DNA of 41,721 bases from Symploca sp. SIO1C2 (GTDB lineage Bacteria > Cyanobacteriota > Cyanobacteriia > Cyanobacteriales > Coleofasciculaceae): the NCBI GenBank assembly GCA_010672925.1, contig JAAHFP010000050.1:1-41721 (forward strand). The letters are read 5' to 3'. Under the pieces are notes generated by a model, which did no database searches, was not told where the DNA came from, and worked only from the letters and a program-made list of their open reading frames with translations. Positions 20,166 to 28,830 of this stretch are shown piece after piece. The translations under genes were made by a program, and so were the position numbers. Each line of letters begins with the position of its first letter. The stretch's first letter is position 1.

Positions 20166-20909
20166 TTGAGGATTAACAGCTTGAATAGAGTACAGGAAAA
20201 TAAAGCTTATAAATTAACTGATTATTTGGCCAGATCTAATGATATTTATACCCTCAATAAATACAAAATCATTATGAATTGGCTACCTCAAACAGAAGAT
20301 ATGCAGATTCTCAATGCCGGTTGTGGCTCCGGGGAAATGAATATCATGCTTGCTCAAAGACATTCCTGGCAAGTAGATGCTATTGATATCGATAGTGAAG
20401 CAATATCTTTGTCACAAAAACTCAAGTCAGAAGCTAATCTAGTTAATCTGAATCTTTTTAACAAACCAATTGAAGAACATCTACCGCAACATCAATACGA
20501 TATTATTGTATCTAACGATGTTTTAGAGCATATAGAAAATGATGTCCAGGTAATCAAAAAATTCTCTGAAATGCTGAAGCAGAATGGCACTATTTGCATT
20601 TCTGTACCTGCTTATCCTTGGCTATTCGGCTTCCATGATGAAAATCTTGGTCACTATCGACGCTATACTAAACAAGATTTACTCAGCAAAATATCTAGAT
20701 ATTTTAAAATCGAAAAATATCGCTATTTTGCCGCTAGTCTGATTCCCGTTGTCCTCTTATATAGCTGTTGGCTCAGAAAACCTTATCCTGTCAATGAATT
20801 AAATCAAAAATCTTATCTCAAAATGATTTTTGATTGGCTACTGATTAGGGAAAGTAAAATCACCTTACCTCTGGGAATCTCACTTATTGTTTTAGCCACT
20901 AAAAGTTGA
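20166..20909 (+). CDS. Class I SAM-dependent methyltransferase
   Basis: 247 residues. Seen: motif I MQILNAGCGSGEMNIML (SAM-binding Gly loop), motif II IDIDSE, motif YDIIVSNDVLEHIENDVQV, and post-II GTICISVPAYPWLFG. The GYP-like FGFHDENLGHYRRYTKQDLL segment is typical of methyltransferases found with glycosyltransferases and lipid-modification genes. The longest reading starts at TTG 20166; TTG at 20181 is an alternative. The C-terminus has a hydrophobic stretch (FAASLIPVVLLYSCWL) that may associate with the membrane. Substrate unknown. Confidence 0.85.
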   Translation: MRINSLNRVQENKAYKLTDYLARSNDIYTLNKYKIIMNWLPQTEDMQILNAGCGSGEMNIMLAQRHSWQVDAIDIDSEAISLSQKLKSEANLVNLNLFNKPIEEHLPQHQYDIIVSNDVLEHIENDVQVIKKFSEMLKQNGTICISVPAYPWLFGFHDENLGHYRRYTKQDLLSKISRYFKIEKYRYFAASLIPVVLLYSCWLRKPYPVNELNQKSYLKMIFDWLLIRESKITLPLGISLIVLATKS

Positions 20910-20918
20910 GGGACAAGG

Positions 20919-20957
20919 CAAGAGAAGGCAGGAGAAGGCAGGAGGCAGGAGGTAGGA
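20919..20957. repeat. GGCAGGA-type heptamer STRR
   Basis: AAGGCAGGAGAAGGCAGGAG followed by GCAGGAGGTAGG, related to the arrays at 4582 and 18160. Lies between the convergent methyltransferase and Rieske genes. Confidence 0.85.
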
Positions 20958-21009
20958 AATAGTGTTTCTACTATTAAATTGGGCTCTCGAAGCACTTCCG
21001 GGGAGCTCC

Positions 21010-22002
21010 TTACTTGGAAAAATTAGGCTCAACAACATCTGGGAAACTCTCAAAGTTACGCCGCACCCAATCCATACCTACTTCATTGTTAAGTTTAATT
21101 TTTTGAGGTGTATCTGGATACACTTTTCCCAGAATATCAGCATCTTGCTCCACTACTACCTTAGCAAATTTAAGAAAGGTATTGCCCAATAGCTTAAAGG
21201 CTGGGTGTTTGGCTTGAGCGAAGAGCAAAATGTAAGTCCGTATCAGATTCTTAGCTTCTGGTACAAACAAATGGCACTGTGCTACTTTGCCCAAAGGCAT
21301 TTCAGTATGAAAAATTACCAGAGAGGGGAAGTGATTTTCTAAATGAGCTTGGATAGTAGTGGGCAGTAGGAATAAATCAGGTTTTCTCAACTTTTCTACC
21401 AAACTGTAAGGGGCTGTAGGGGTTTCAAAAAATGCATGGGAATGATGACCATGGTCAATAAACTGATGAAATTTGACCTCAGTAATACGGAATAAATCCC
21501 GGTGAGTACCATTTTGATGATTGTAGTCGTGCATATTGAGCAGCATAGAGAGCAAATCTGTCTCTACACTTATATCTGCGGTATACCCGACAAAGTCGTA
21601 AGTTTCTGCTATCTCATTCAGTACTTGAGGAATTGGCACTTTTGGCTCATACCCACCATAAGACCAAATAAAATCTCCTTGAATGATTAACTCTAAAGGT
21701 GTCATTTGGGGCAAGGTTTTCCTGTTAGAACCTGGTAAAACAGTACAGCCTGCAGCATCAAAATTGAGGGCATGAAATGGGCAAACTACAGTACTTGTGC
21801 CATCTTTTGACTCTTCACACCACCCTGCTGATAGCATTGCTCCCATATGTGGGCAGGCATTGGGCAAGGCATTGATGACTCCGGTAGCATCTTTCCAGAT
21901 TACATAGTCAGTTCCATATAAAGAAACTTTCTGGGGCTGATTCACTGCCAGCATCGACTTGTGCGCCAACAGCCAAGGCGCACCGGCAAGCATAGACTCC
22001 AT
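21010..22002 (-). CDS. Rieske [2Fe-2S] oxygenase, terminal component
   Basis: 330 residues of the Rieske non-heme iron oxygenase type, which hydroxylate, demethylate or otherwise oxidise organic substrates using O2 and electrons from a reductase. Seen: Rieske ligands CPHMGAML (Cys50, His52) and CPFHALNF (Cys74, His77); the mononuclear iron site in LNMHDYNHQNGTHRDLF, with Asp159, His162 and His167 in the D-x2-H-x4-H pattern; VVVEQDADILGKVY near the C-terminus probably supplies the last carboxylate. No reductase or ferredoxin gene is adjacent. Transcribed divergently from a TetR regulator with about 50 bp between starts, which suggests that it is the regulated target. Confidence 0.9.
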   Translation of the reverse strand: MESMLAGAPWLLAHKSMLAVNQPQKVSLYGTDYVIWKDATGVINALPNACPHMGAMLSAGWCEESKDGTSTVVCPFHALNFDAAGCTVLPGSNRKTLPQMTPLELIIQGDFIWSYGGYEPKVPIPQVLNEIAETYDFVGYTADISVETDLLSMLLNMHDYNHQNGTHRDLFRITEVKFHQFIDHGHHSHAFFETPTAPYSLVEKLRKPDLFLLPTTIQAHLENHFPSLVIFHTEMPLGKVAQCHLFVPEAKNLIRTYILLFAQAKHPAFKLLGNTFLKFAKVVVEQDADILGKVYPDTPQKIKLNNEVGMDWVRRNFESFPDVVEPNFSK

Positions 22003-22054
22003 GATCTTCTCCGCTAAAGCTAAAATTATGAGGAATTCGTCGTGTTTTGAATAT

Positions 22055-22825
22055 ATGACAAAATATTCGCATTCGTCAAGATATTTGCGCCGTCAACCGA
22101 AACAGCAACGAGGGCAAGCAAGGATTGACAAAATTTTGGATGCGGCGGCAGCAGTGTTTGACGAGGTGGGCTATGAAGCTGCAACCACCCATCTGATTGC
22201 CGCCAAAGCAGGGACAGCTATCGGTTCTCTATACCAATTTTTTCCCAATAAAGCCGCCATCTTTAACGCGATGGAATTGCGCCATATTGAGGTGGTCAAG
22301 GTGATGTGGGCACAGGTAAACACCTTTGAGATTATTCAGTTACCCTTCCGCCAAATGATACAGACAATCGTCACCGCGATCGCACAATTGTTTGAGCAAC
22401 CAGTATCACGGGTAGTGTTTGTGCAGTTTTTTAGCTCACGGGAAATGTTCCAGTCAATTGACGAAAGCATGACTCAGGAAGCAATTAACTTTATGGCTAG
22501 TATCCTCAAGCAGCGAAACCCTGCATTAAGCGAGGCGCAGTCTAACCTCTTAGCAGAGGTTTGTGTCCATAGCACCAATGCCGTCATGCTAGCAGCACTG
22601 CGCAGCCGAGAGCAACAACATACTCAACAGTTGATTGGGCAGATTGAGCAATTGCTGGTGTCATATTTAGAACCCCATATGGGGGATTATCTTGGGCAAA
22701 ATGTAATGAAAGTAATGAAATGTCCCCATTGTCAGTCACAACAGTTATCGAAAAACGGCTATCGAAGAGGGAAGCAATGCTATCGCTGTAAGGAATGTGG
22801 GAGGCAGTTTGTAAATAGGTGTTAG
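22055..22825 (+). CDS. TetR-family regulator with C-terminal transposase-type zinc ribbon
   Basis: From the ATG at 22055, 256 residues; ATG at 22028 is also possible, and longer readings overlap the Rieske gene. N-terminal HTH: RGQARIDKILDAAAAVFDEV and TAIGSLYQFFPNKAAIF, typical TetR. The ligand domain runs to about residue 208 (LLVSYLEPHM). It is followed by MKCPHCQSQQLSKNGYRRG and QCYRCKECGRQF, a CxxC...CxxC ribbon (Cys223, 226, 245, 248) as found at the start of IS1 InsA-like transposases. The ribbon begins with its own ATG (22715) and ends where GGTGTTA heptamers start. Either a captured IS fragment fused by readthrough or a functional extra domain. Confidence 0.85.
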   Translation: MTKYSHSSRYLRRQPKQQRGQARIDKILDAAAAVFDEVGYEAATTHLIAAKAGTAIGSLYQFFPNKAAIFNAMELRHIEVVKVMWAQVNTFEIIQLPFRQMIQTIVTAIAQLFEQPVSRVVFVQFFSSREMFQSIDESMTQEAINFMASILKQRNPALSEAQSNLLAEVCVHSTNAVMLAALRSREQQHTQQLIGQIEQLLVSYLEPHMGDYLGQNVMKVMKCPHCQSQQLSKNGYRRGKQCYRCKECGRQFVNRC

Positions 22826-22962
22826 GTGTTAGGTGTTAGGTATTAGGTAGTAGGTGTTAGGTGTTAGGTATTAGGAGAGATCGTGATATATAAGTTTTCA
22901 ATTCTCCATTCTCCATTCCCTATTCCCCATTCTAAATTCTAAATTCTAAATTCTAAATTCCT
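22819..22962. repeat. Three STRR arrays after tetR
   Basis: GGTGTTA/GGTATTA heptamers (about 22819-22877), CCATTCT/CCCCATT-type units (about 22899-22930), and TAAATTC heptamers (about 22931-22960). They fill the 140-bp gap and the first one supplies the tetR stop codon. Confidence 0.9.
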
Positions 22963-22965
22963 CAC

Positions 22966-24639
22966 ATGTTGCCCAAAAAATCACCACTAATTTTTGCCAT
23001 TTATTTCTTAGCTGCTTGTCTAGCTTGTGGTAATATTCTTCTCCTTGACGGTTGGCCTCTCAATCACGAAGGGCTGTCATTCTTTGAACGAGTCGAAGTT
23101 TTCCGCATAGCGATGCAAGCAGGAGATTTTTTCCCTTTGTGGACTCCTTTTGCTCACAACGGTTACGGTTCTCCCTTTCCTTTTTTTTACCATCGTCTCT
23201 ATAGCACAGTTATAGCTTTAATTGCTCTGCTGATTAACTCTACTTACTGGTCAGTAAAAATTAGCATACCTCTCCTCTTAACCTGTGGAGCAATTGGAAT
23301 GCATCAAACTGCGAAAGTAATGCAACTGCGTCCCCTCTCCTGTATTGCCGCTGCCTTATTATTAATTTTTGCCAACTACACTTTCACCGATTGGCTGATT
23401 CGTGGTGCAGTGGCAGAATTTTCTGCCTTTATGCTGATCCCTTGGCTGCTCTATTACGGAATCAAAGTAATTCGAGGTGAACCTTTATCCGGCATTGGCT
23501 TGGGTTTAGTCACAAGCTTACTGTTCTTTGCCCATTCCATGATTTTTTACTATGCAATGTTACCAATTATTGTAATATTTGCTTTGTCATTTTGGGATGG
23601 CCAAAACAAATTCATATTTCTCAAGCAATCGGCCATAAATCTACTTATTTTTTTAGGGTTGTTATTTGTCAATATTAGTATTTATGCTCTAGCAATTATT
23701 CTGATTAAGCCTGAGTTTAACTTAGATGTTTTAACCACTAACTTTGATATCAGTAAGCAGTTTACGTCTTTCTTTGATTATTTAGTCTATATAAAATTTG
23801 ACTGGGGTCATACTGGAGGAGGATATTCTGTAGAAATTGGTCGGGGTATTACGATTTCTCTTATTTTAACAGGGATAGTTATAAAAATATTAACTAAGAA
23901 ATCGAAGTCTAATTTACAAACAAACCAAGCAAAACATAAAACATGGATATTTCTGATATTATTGACAATCATCTTTGTTCATCTCCAGTTTCCTTTAGCC
24001 CTCTTGTTTTATCAGTTAGTCCCCGGTGCTGCCTATCTTCAATTCCCTTGGCGACTGTTAACTTTTTTGACGCCAATTCTTATTTTATTACTCTGTGAAA
24101 GATTAGAATTTATGGCAACTCTAGAAAACAAACTACTAACTCGCCAGTTCTGTCAGCTACTGTTAGTTTGTATAGTTGTGCATCAAATTATCTTTGGTAT
24201 TAATGCTCAGAATATACAATATGAAGTATTTTCCCAAAAAACAATAGAGCTAGCACTGGATAAGAATAACTTAGCTAAAAGCCTGATTTTTGGAGGAGAG
24301 TATCTACCTCAAGATTTAACAGCAGTCCCAGAGATTAAACCTTTGATCCAGACTGATAACTGTCAAATTTTAGATGCGGATCCAGCTATTGTGCTAACGG
24401 AAGCGAGCCATATTCAAAAAATTTCCTTAACTGTCCAATCCAATCCCTCCTGTCAGATCTACTTTAATCAATTTGATAACCCTTTTATTAAAATTATTCC
24501 CGGAGAGGGAGGCTCTACTTCAATTTCAGAGCAAAAAACAATTATTGTTAACCCTGCTCCAGGAGTCCAAAAAGTAGAGTTTCTGCGCCAGGGATTACTG
24601 CAAGCGATTGGAACTAAGATTTTAGATTTTAGATTTTAG
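22966..24639 (+). CDS. GT-C-like membrane protein (PTPS-related type)
   Basis: 557 residues with about ten to eleven membrane helices, resembling the '6-pyruvoyl-tetrahydropterin synthase-related' membrane family, regarded as GT-C glycosyltransferase-like. Seen: luminal loop PLNHEGLSFFERVEVFRIAM after helix 1, the family motif HNGYGSPFPFFYHRLY (64-79), and FPWRLLTFLTPILILLL later. A soluble C-terminal part (from about 425) is beta-rich. The last residues KILDFRF come from a TTTTAGA heptamer array that provides the stop, so the original C-terminus may have been longer. Probable role in surface polymer or lipid glycosylation (inference). Confidence 0.7.
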   Translation: MLPKKSPLIFAIYFLAACLACGNILLLDGWPLNHEGLSFFERVEVFRIAMQAGDFFPLWTPFAHNGYGSPFPFFYHRLYSTVIALIALLINSTYWSVKISIPLLLTCGAIGMHQTAKVMQLRPLSCIAAALLLIFANYTFTDWLIRGAVAEFSAFMLIPWLLYYGIKVIRGEPLSGIGLGLVTSLLFFAHSMIFYYAMLPIIVIFALSFWDGQNKFIFLKQSAINLLIFLGLLFVNISIYALAIILIKPEFNLDVLTTNFDISKQFTSFFDYLVYIKFDWGHTGGGYSVEIGRGITISLILTGIVIKILTKKSKSNLQTNQAKHKTWIFLILLTIIFVHLQFPLALLFYQLVPGAAYLQFPWRLLTFLTPILILLLCERLEFMATLENKLLTRQFCQLLLVCIVVHQIIFGINAQNIQYEVFSQKTIELALDKNNLAKSLIFGGEYLPQDLTAVPEIKPLIQTDNCQILDADPAIVLTEASHIQKISLTVQSNPSCQIYFNQFDNPFIKIIPGEGGSTSISEQKTIIVNPAPGVQKVEFLRQGLLQAIGTKILDFRF

Positions 24640-24796
24640 ATTTTAGATTTAAAGCGGCCACAAGCCCCTAAATTTATAGCAGTTGCCAAGAGGGTTAGGA
24701 CAACGCAAAATGTAGCAAACCTTTACCTGTCAATCTTTTCCCTTCTGCCTTCTGCCTTCTGCCCTCTGCCTTCTGTTTACTAGCCTGCATTCAGTT
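24617..24796. repeat. TTTTAGA and CTTCTGC STRRs
   Basis: TTTTAGA heptamers at 24617-24650 overlap the end of the preceding gene; CTTCTGC/CCTCTGC heptamers occupy 24741-24780 before the yjbQ end. Nothing else recognised. Confidence 0.9.
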
Positions 24797-25234
24797 TCAC
24801 TCACCAGATATTTGGACAAAAACAGTCCTATTGCGAGGGCCATCCAAATCAAAAAATAAGACAGATTGCCAAGTCCCTAAAGCTAACTTACCATCAACAA
24901 CAGGAATCACTTCACTCGTATTCAGCATCATCGCCATCAGGTGAGAGTGAGCATTCATCGGTTCATCCGGGGGCACATCTCTGAGATGTAGGTCGTTATG
25001 TAGGTATTTTGCTGATTCTGGAGCTAACTTGGAAAGATGTACCTTGATATCTGCTAGCAATCTTTCTTCATATTCATTAATGGCTAAAGCGGCTGTGGTA
25101 TATCGAGAAAACACCAAGGCTTGACCATTTTTAATGTTAGTTTCTCCCAACAGCTTCTCAAGGTGAGGGGTCAGGTTATAAATACTAATTCCCTTCTCAG
25201 TTTTCAGTTCAACTGTCTTATTGATTATCGCCAT
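24797..25234 (-). CDS. YjbQ/UPF0047 family protein
   Basis: 145 residues, a compact beta-fold protein of the YjbQ family; some members show thiamine-phosphate synthase activity in vitro, but the physiological role is unclear. Seen: NKTVELKTEKGISIYNLTPH, VFSRYTTAALAINEYEERLL, the His-rich NAHSHLMAMML, and the closing LGTWQSVLFFDLDGPRNRTV. The family length and landmarks are complete. Confidence 0.93.
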   Translation of the reverse strand: MAIINKTVELKTEKGISIYNLTPHLEKLLGETNIKNGQALVFSRYTTAALAINEYEERLLADIKVHLSKLAPESAKYLHNDLHLRDVPPDEPMNAHSHLMAMMLNTSEVIPVVDGKLALGTWQSVLFFDLDGPRNRTVFVQISGE

Positions 25235-25417
25235 CGGTTTATCTGTCGCTCCGCACTACAGTCATCCTAAACTGAAGTAATAAGTAGCAAGTAACAAGTA
25301 ACAAGTTTTAAGTTAATTATCTATAAAGCTTTTCACCAGTGTTTCTTTCCATTTTACAATGAGATATACTTTCTTCTCCTTTACCGGTCAATTGCCAGTT
25401 GAACCAGCACTAGTACT

Positions 25418-26884
25418 ATGCGCTACCTGCCTTTACTGTTATTGCTCCCTTTCTCCTTACCTCTTTCCTTGCCACCAGCATCAGCGGCGGAACCACCGAA
25501 CGTACTAGAACGCAGGCGTCCTCTGGCTTTCTGGTCTCAAGCAGAATATCTGGTACAACAACAACTAAATCTAATTCAACGGATTAATAAAGCCCTTGCC
25601 AGTCCAGATTTAAACCGAGTCAAAGGAGCACAGGGGCAATTATTCTCCCAGGAGAGGAGGGTTAAAAGGTTTCTGGAAAGTCAATACCCTATTCCTGAGT
25701 TCCTTTGTCGGAATGGTCAAGAAGATGCAACGATCGCTACTAAGTTGGATACCTCCCAAAGGAAAGTTTACTGTGCTCTCTATAGTTCAATGCGACAGCT
25801 ACAACCGATAGATGCGGAATTGGAGCACCGTTTACCGATGTTGTTGGGTTTAAGGAAACCTGAACTTCTCACATCTACCAGAAATTCTCCCTTCAACCGG
25901 CAAGAGACGGTATTACCCAGATTTTCACCAGTACCAGATTTCCCAGATCCAGAACCACCAGTGCTTGGTAGTCCCGCCAAAAGACCCCTAGCGGGATATG
26001 AGCCTCCATTCCAACCAGCGATCGCTCCATCTGAAGAAGTTAGTGCTATCATCTCAGCAGCCAGGAAGCCACTATTATCAGTACTCGATGTTTTTCCCCC
26101 ATTTGCTCGGATTATTGATTCAGCAGAAGCAACCCGAATAGCGGATCGTGGGGATTATGCTCTTTGGGCTACCGATGTCCAGAAACATACTAAATTTCTG
26201 ACTTTACCAGGTACTGGTATTGCTCGAGTATTATCTGCCGAAAGCTATCGCCTTGACCCCAATCGGTTACGCAACCGCGCACAACCAACAGTAGCAGAGA
26301 GATTTCCCTTCGTGCCTCTGCTCAAAAACAACAATGGCTATGCTCCCCGCTTCACCCTGGAAGTGGCTGATGGCAAATTCTGGATTCCCATGCCAGGAAT
26401 AGATTACGGCTTCGTGATGAATTTAGGCGATCTTTCTCTAGAAGACCTGGAAATTAACCGGCAAAATACTACTATTCTCTCCTATGAACAGGTAAAACTT
26501 TTCCTCGACTATGAACCTCCCAATCGTTTGGAAGCTTTGCAAGCAGAACAACGGCGTTTCCTTACTACTAAAATTGGGGCAGGTTTTATCCCCTCCTTAA
26601 CCACACCAGCTTCCAATCAAACTCCGGTAGTACTGAACAATACCTATCTACTCAGGTTAGTCCAGTTTCAGCTGCCAGAAGAAGTAGTTACCGGTGAACC
26701 AATTTCCCGAAGCGATCGCCGCTATCTTAACCTGATTCTAGATACCCCTAGTAGTGATCTACTGGTAGCTTTTCGACCAGTGAAACAGCGTTTTGATGGC
26801 AGTTACATTGTTCTCTGGCGTGTTTTAGAGCAGTTTCCCGAACCCCAAATTGTGGATTTACACAGATACGTTGAACTAGATTAG
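25418..26884 (+). CDS. Secreted/periplasmic protein of unknown function
   Basis: 488 residues, not recognised. Signal peptide MRYLPLLLLLPFSLPLSLPP with likely cleavage after ASA (about 23). Then an alpha-helical region with LVQQQLNLIQRINKALASPD, two cysteines in FLCRNGQEDATI and KVYCALYSSMRQL (possible disulfide), a Pro-rich linker (about 165-205), and a C-terminal beta-like half with FTLEVADGKFWIPMPGIDYG and SDRRYLNLILDTPSSDLLVA. The next gene starts 16 bp downstream, so the two are probably co-transcribed. Confidence 0.75.
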   Translation: MRYLPLLLLLPFSLPLSLPPASAAEPPNVLERRRPLAFWSQAEYLVQQQLNLIQRINKALASPDLNRVKGAQGQLFSQERRVKRFLESQYPIPEFLCRNGQEDATIATKLDTSQRKVYCALYSSMRQLQPIDAELEHRLPMLLGLRKPELLTSTRNSPFNRQETVLPRFSPVPDFPDPEPPVLGSPAKRPLAGYEPPFQPAIAPSEEVSAIISAARKPLLSVLDVFPPFARIIDSAEATRIADRGDYALWATDVQKHTKFLTLPGTGIARVLSAESYRLDPNRLRNRAQPTVAERFPFVPLLKNNNGYAPRFTLEVADGKFWIPMPGIDYGFVMNLGDLSLEDLEINRQNTTILSYEQVKLFLDYEPPNRLEALQAEQRRFLTTKIGAGFIPSLTTPASNQTPVVLNNTYLLRLVQFQLPEEVVTGEPISRSDRRYLNLILDTPSSDLLVAFRPVKQRFDGSYIVLWRVLEQFPEPQIVDLHRYVELD

Positions 26885-26900
26885 ACCTCTGCAAGCAAAA

Positions 26901-28154
26901 ATGATGAAACAAGAAAATAAAGATGGTGAGGGAGAAGTTGAGTTAGTCCAGGCAGGAATTCGGGAAGTGCTCCCCAATGTAGATACAGGAAGTGCTCTCC
27001 CTCAGAAAAAGACTCCTAGTGGCAAGGTCAAGGTTCTGCATCTGAACTATACCCGAAGCCAGAAAGGTGAGCTAGTAGAGACAGAAATAGAACATTTGCG
27101 GTTCTTTGCCAAAACTGCAAAGGAACTTGGGTTAAGGTTGGAAATCTTGACTAACAGTAAAAGTCGAGAAGATGTTGCTCAAGAACTCAACCAAGACGAG
27201 TATCAAGAGCTAGAGTATAACATCACGATTAGTCAGAAACCAGTGTCAAAGTGGGCAGAGGATAGCGTAGAATATCTGGAAAATGGGAAGGTAGCTGTAC
27301 TCAAGCAATTCAATGATGAACTACTCCAAAAGGCAATGACAGAAGGGAGGAGGCATCGATGGCAAGGAAAGCTAACCCAGGAGAATTTAGAAGAAGCCCT
27401 AGAAGAAGACCATTTGTGGATTCCCTTGGGAATTAGGGTTAATGCTAGTGAGACAGTAATTGAACGAGAGCGTGCGGCGCAAAACCAGGGTCAAGAAGTA
27501 GCTCATATTAGAGCATATATAGAAGGCGGAAACATGATCACTGGAGAGGATGCCACAGGTAAACCAGTGATTATAATTGGTCAAGATGCGATCGCGACAA
27601 CAGCTTATATCTACCAAATAGACGACAATGATGTGAGGAGAATCATCTGCGAGGATTTTGATCTAGCAACCATTGAACAAGTTATCTGTGTAGAACAGCC
27701 AGGTCAATTCCATCTGGACATGGGTATGCTATTTATCGGCAACGGTATAGTTATAGTAAACGATAGCAGTGAGGAACTTAAAGACGCGATCGAGATGGCG
27801 GAAATGGTTCCTTGCCTGACAACAGAGAAAATGGCTGCGAAACTACAGCTGCAATTTGAACTAGAGGAGAAAGCAGCAACAGATTTAGAGGAAGCAGGTA
27901 TTAAGGTGATACGAAGGAAGCTAGAAAAATATATGATGTACAATTTTTTCAATGGCGAGTTTGTCCAGGGAAAAGATGGAGGGAATTACTACATAACTAA
28001 CGGAGGGCCAGAAGAGAAAGAAGAAGAGTTCGAGGCTCTGATGGTGCAGGAATGGAAGGTAGTTAAGAAAGTAATTTTCAGTCCAATAGTTGCAGCACAA
28101 CAAAGTTTTAAAGATCGAGGAGGAGTAGGATGTAGAATTAAGGGAGGGTACTAG
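26901..28154 (+). CDS. Divergent pentein-superfamily (guanidine-modifying) enzyme
   Basis: 417 residues with the scattered motifs of the agmatine/peptidyl-arginine deiminase superfamily: WAED (118-121), EGGN (208-211), FHLDMGM with His271 and Asp273, and a C-terminal GGVGC with Cys411. These match the catalytic Asp, His and Cys and the substrate-binding carboxylates of penteins in the correct order. The N-terminus GEVELVQAGIREVLPN and the long charged middle are unusual, so it is a remote member: deiminase, amidinotransferase or dihydrolase cannot be told apart. No signal peptide. Lies 16 bp after a secreted unknown protein. The C-terminal GGY precedes a repeat. Confidence 0.65.
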   Translation: MMKQENKDGEGEVELVQAGIREVLPNVDTGSALPQKKTPSGKVKVLHLNYTRSQKGELVETEIEHLRFFAKTAKELGLRLEILTNSKSREDVAQELNQDEYQELEYNITISQKPVSKWAEDSVEYLENGKVAVLKQFNDELLQKAMTEGRRHRWQGKLTQENLEEALEEDHLWIPLGIRVNASETVIERERAAQNQGQEVAHIRAYIEGGNMITGEDATGKPVIIIGQDAIATTAYIYQIDDNDVRRIICEDFDLATIEQVICVEQPGQFHLDMGMLFIGNGIVIVNDSSEELKDAIEMAEMVPCLTTEKMAAKLQLQFELEEKAATDLEEAGIKVIRRKLEKYMMYNFFNGEFVQGKDGGNYYITNGGPEEKEEEFEALMVQEWKVVKKVIFSPIVAAQQSFKDRGGVGCRIKGGY

Positions 28155-28167
28155 TGCCGCTGCGCGG

Positions 28168-28199
28168 AATTAAGAATTAAGAATTAAGAATTAAGAATG
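28168..28199. repeat. GAATTAA heptamer STRR
   Basis: GAATTAA units, about four and a half copies, shortly after the pentein gene. Confidence 0.9.
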
Positions 28200-28282
28200 C
28201 TTATAAGCAATCGCATCCGCAATGGAGGGAAGAAACAAGCAAAACCCTCTGCCCTCTACCTTGCTTCTTAAGGGTTGAGTGA

Positions 28283-28702
28283 TTAGCTTTCAATCAGATA
28301 ATCCATCTGTTTGCGAATTTTTTCTTTCCCTTCCTCTCCGACAAATCTTTCGACAAGATAGAGTCCCAAATCAATTGCAGAGGTTACGCCTCTGGCGGTT
28401 ACTACATCACCCTCGACCACAATTCTTTGGTCTACTACCCTTTAACAATATTCCTCAAGTTCTGCAAAGGCATTGGGATGAGTTGTTGCTCGCTTTCCCT
28501 TCAAGAAGCCTGCTGCCCCTAATAAAAGTGAACCGGTACAAACTGATGTCTTGAGTTCGCAAGCAGCAGCTGTTTTGAGCCATTCAATAAAACCTTTATC
28601 CTTAATTAAGGTTCTGGTTCCGAATCCTCCCGGCACAATCAATAAGTCATAAGTATCTAGAGGTTCAGCTACTTTCGTGGGTATAAATACAAGTTCCTTA
28701 TC
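28283..28702 (-). pseudogene. C-terminal part of split DJ-1/PfpI gene
   Basis: Reads KELVFIPTKVAEPLDTYDLL, IVPGGFGTRTLIKDKGF, SVCTGSLLLGAAGFLKGKRA (nucleophile-elbow Cys) and, after a TAA at 28442-28444, RVVDQRIVVEGDVVTARGVT and SAIDLGLYLVERF, ending IES-stop at 28283-28285. It lacks its first 48 codons, which lie beyond the transposon at 30469-30612. The nonsense codon shows the gene was already inactive or has decayed since the insertion. Confidence 0.9.
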
Positions 28703-28830
28703 TTGACACTCCCCACGGCTAGAAGCCGGGGGATTCTAATTTCACCGACGTTTCTTGCCTCGACAGGTCTTGCGACCAACCGAAGTAGAGGAAACATCTC
28801 CATTAGCGTTACTTCCCGAATGCCCTTCGG
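28683..28830 (-). ncRNA. Candidate TnpB omega-RNA (reRNA) with guide
   Basis: In IS200/IS605 elements the TnpB guide RNA is made from the 3' end of tnpB and the right end, with the guide copied from flanking DNA (family knowledge, ISDra2). Here the right end finishes at 28703 (GTGTCAA), so the guide should begin GATAAGGAACTTGTATTTAT (28702-28683). The upstream limit is arbitrary. Confidence 0.45.

Noticed and set aside
28279-28554. 91-residue plus-strand frame
   Set aside because: Antisense shadow of the pfpI C-terminal fragment.
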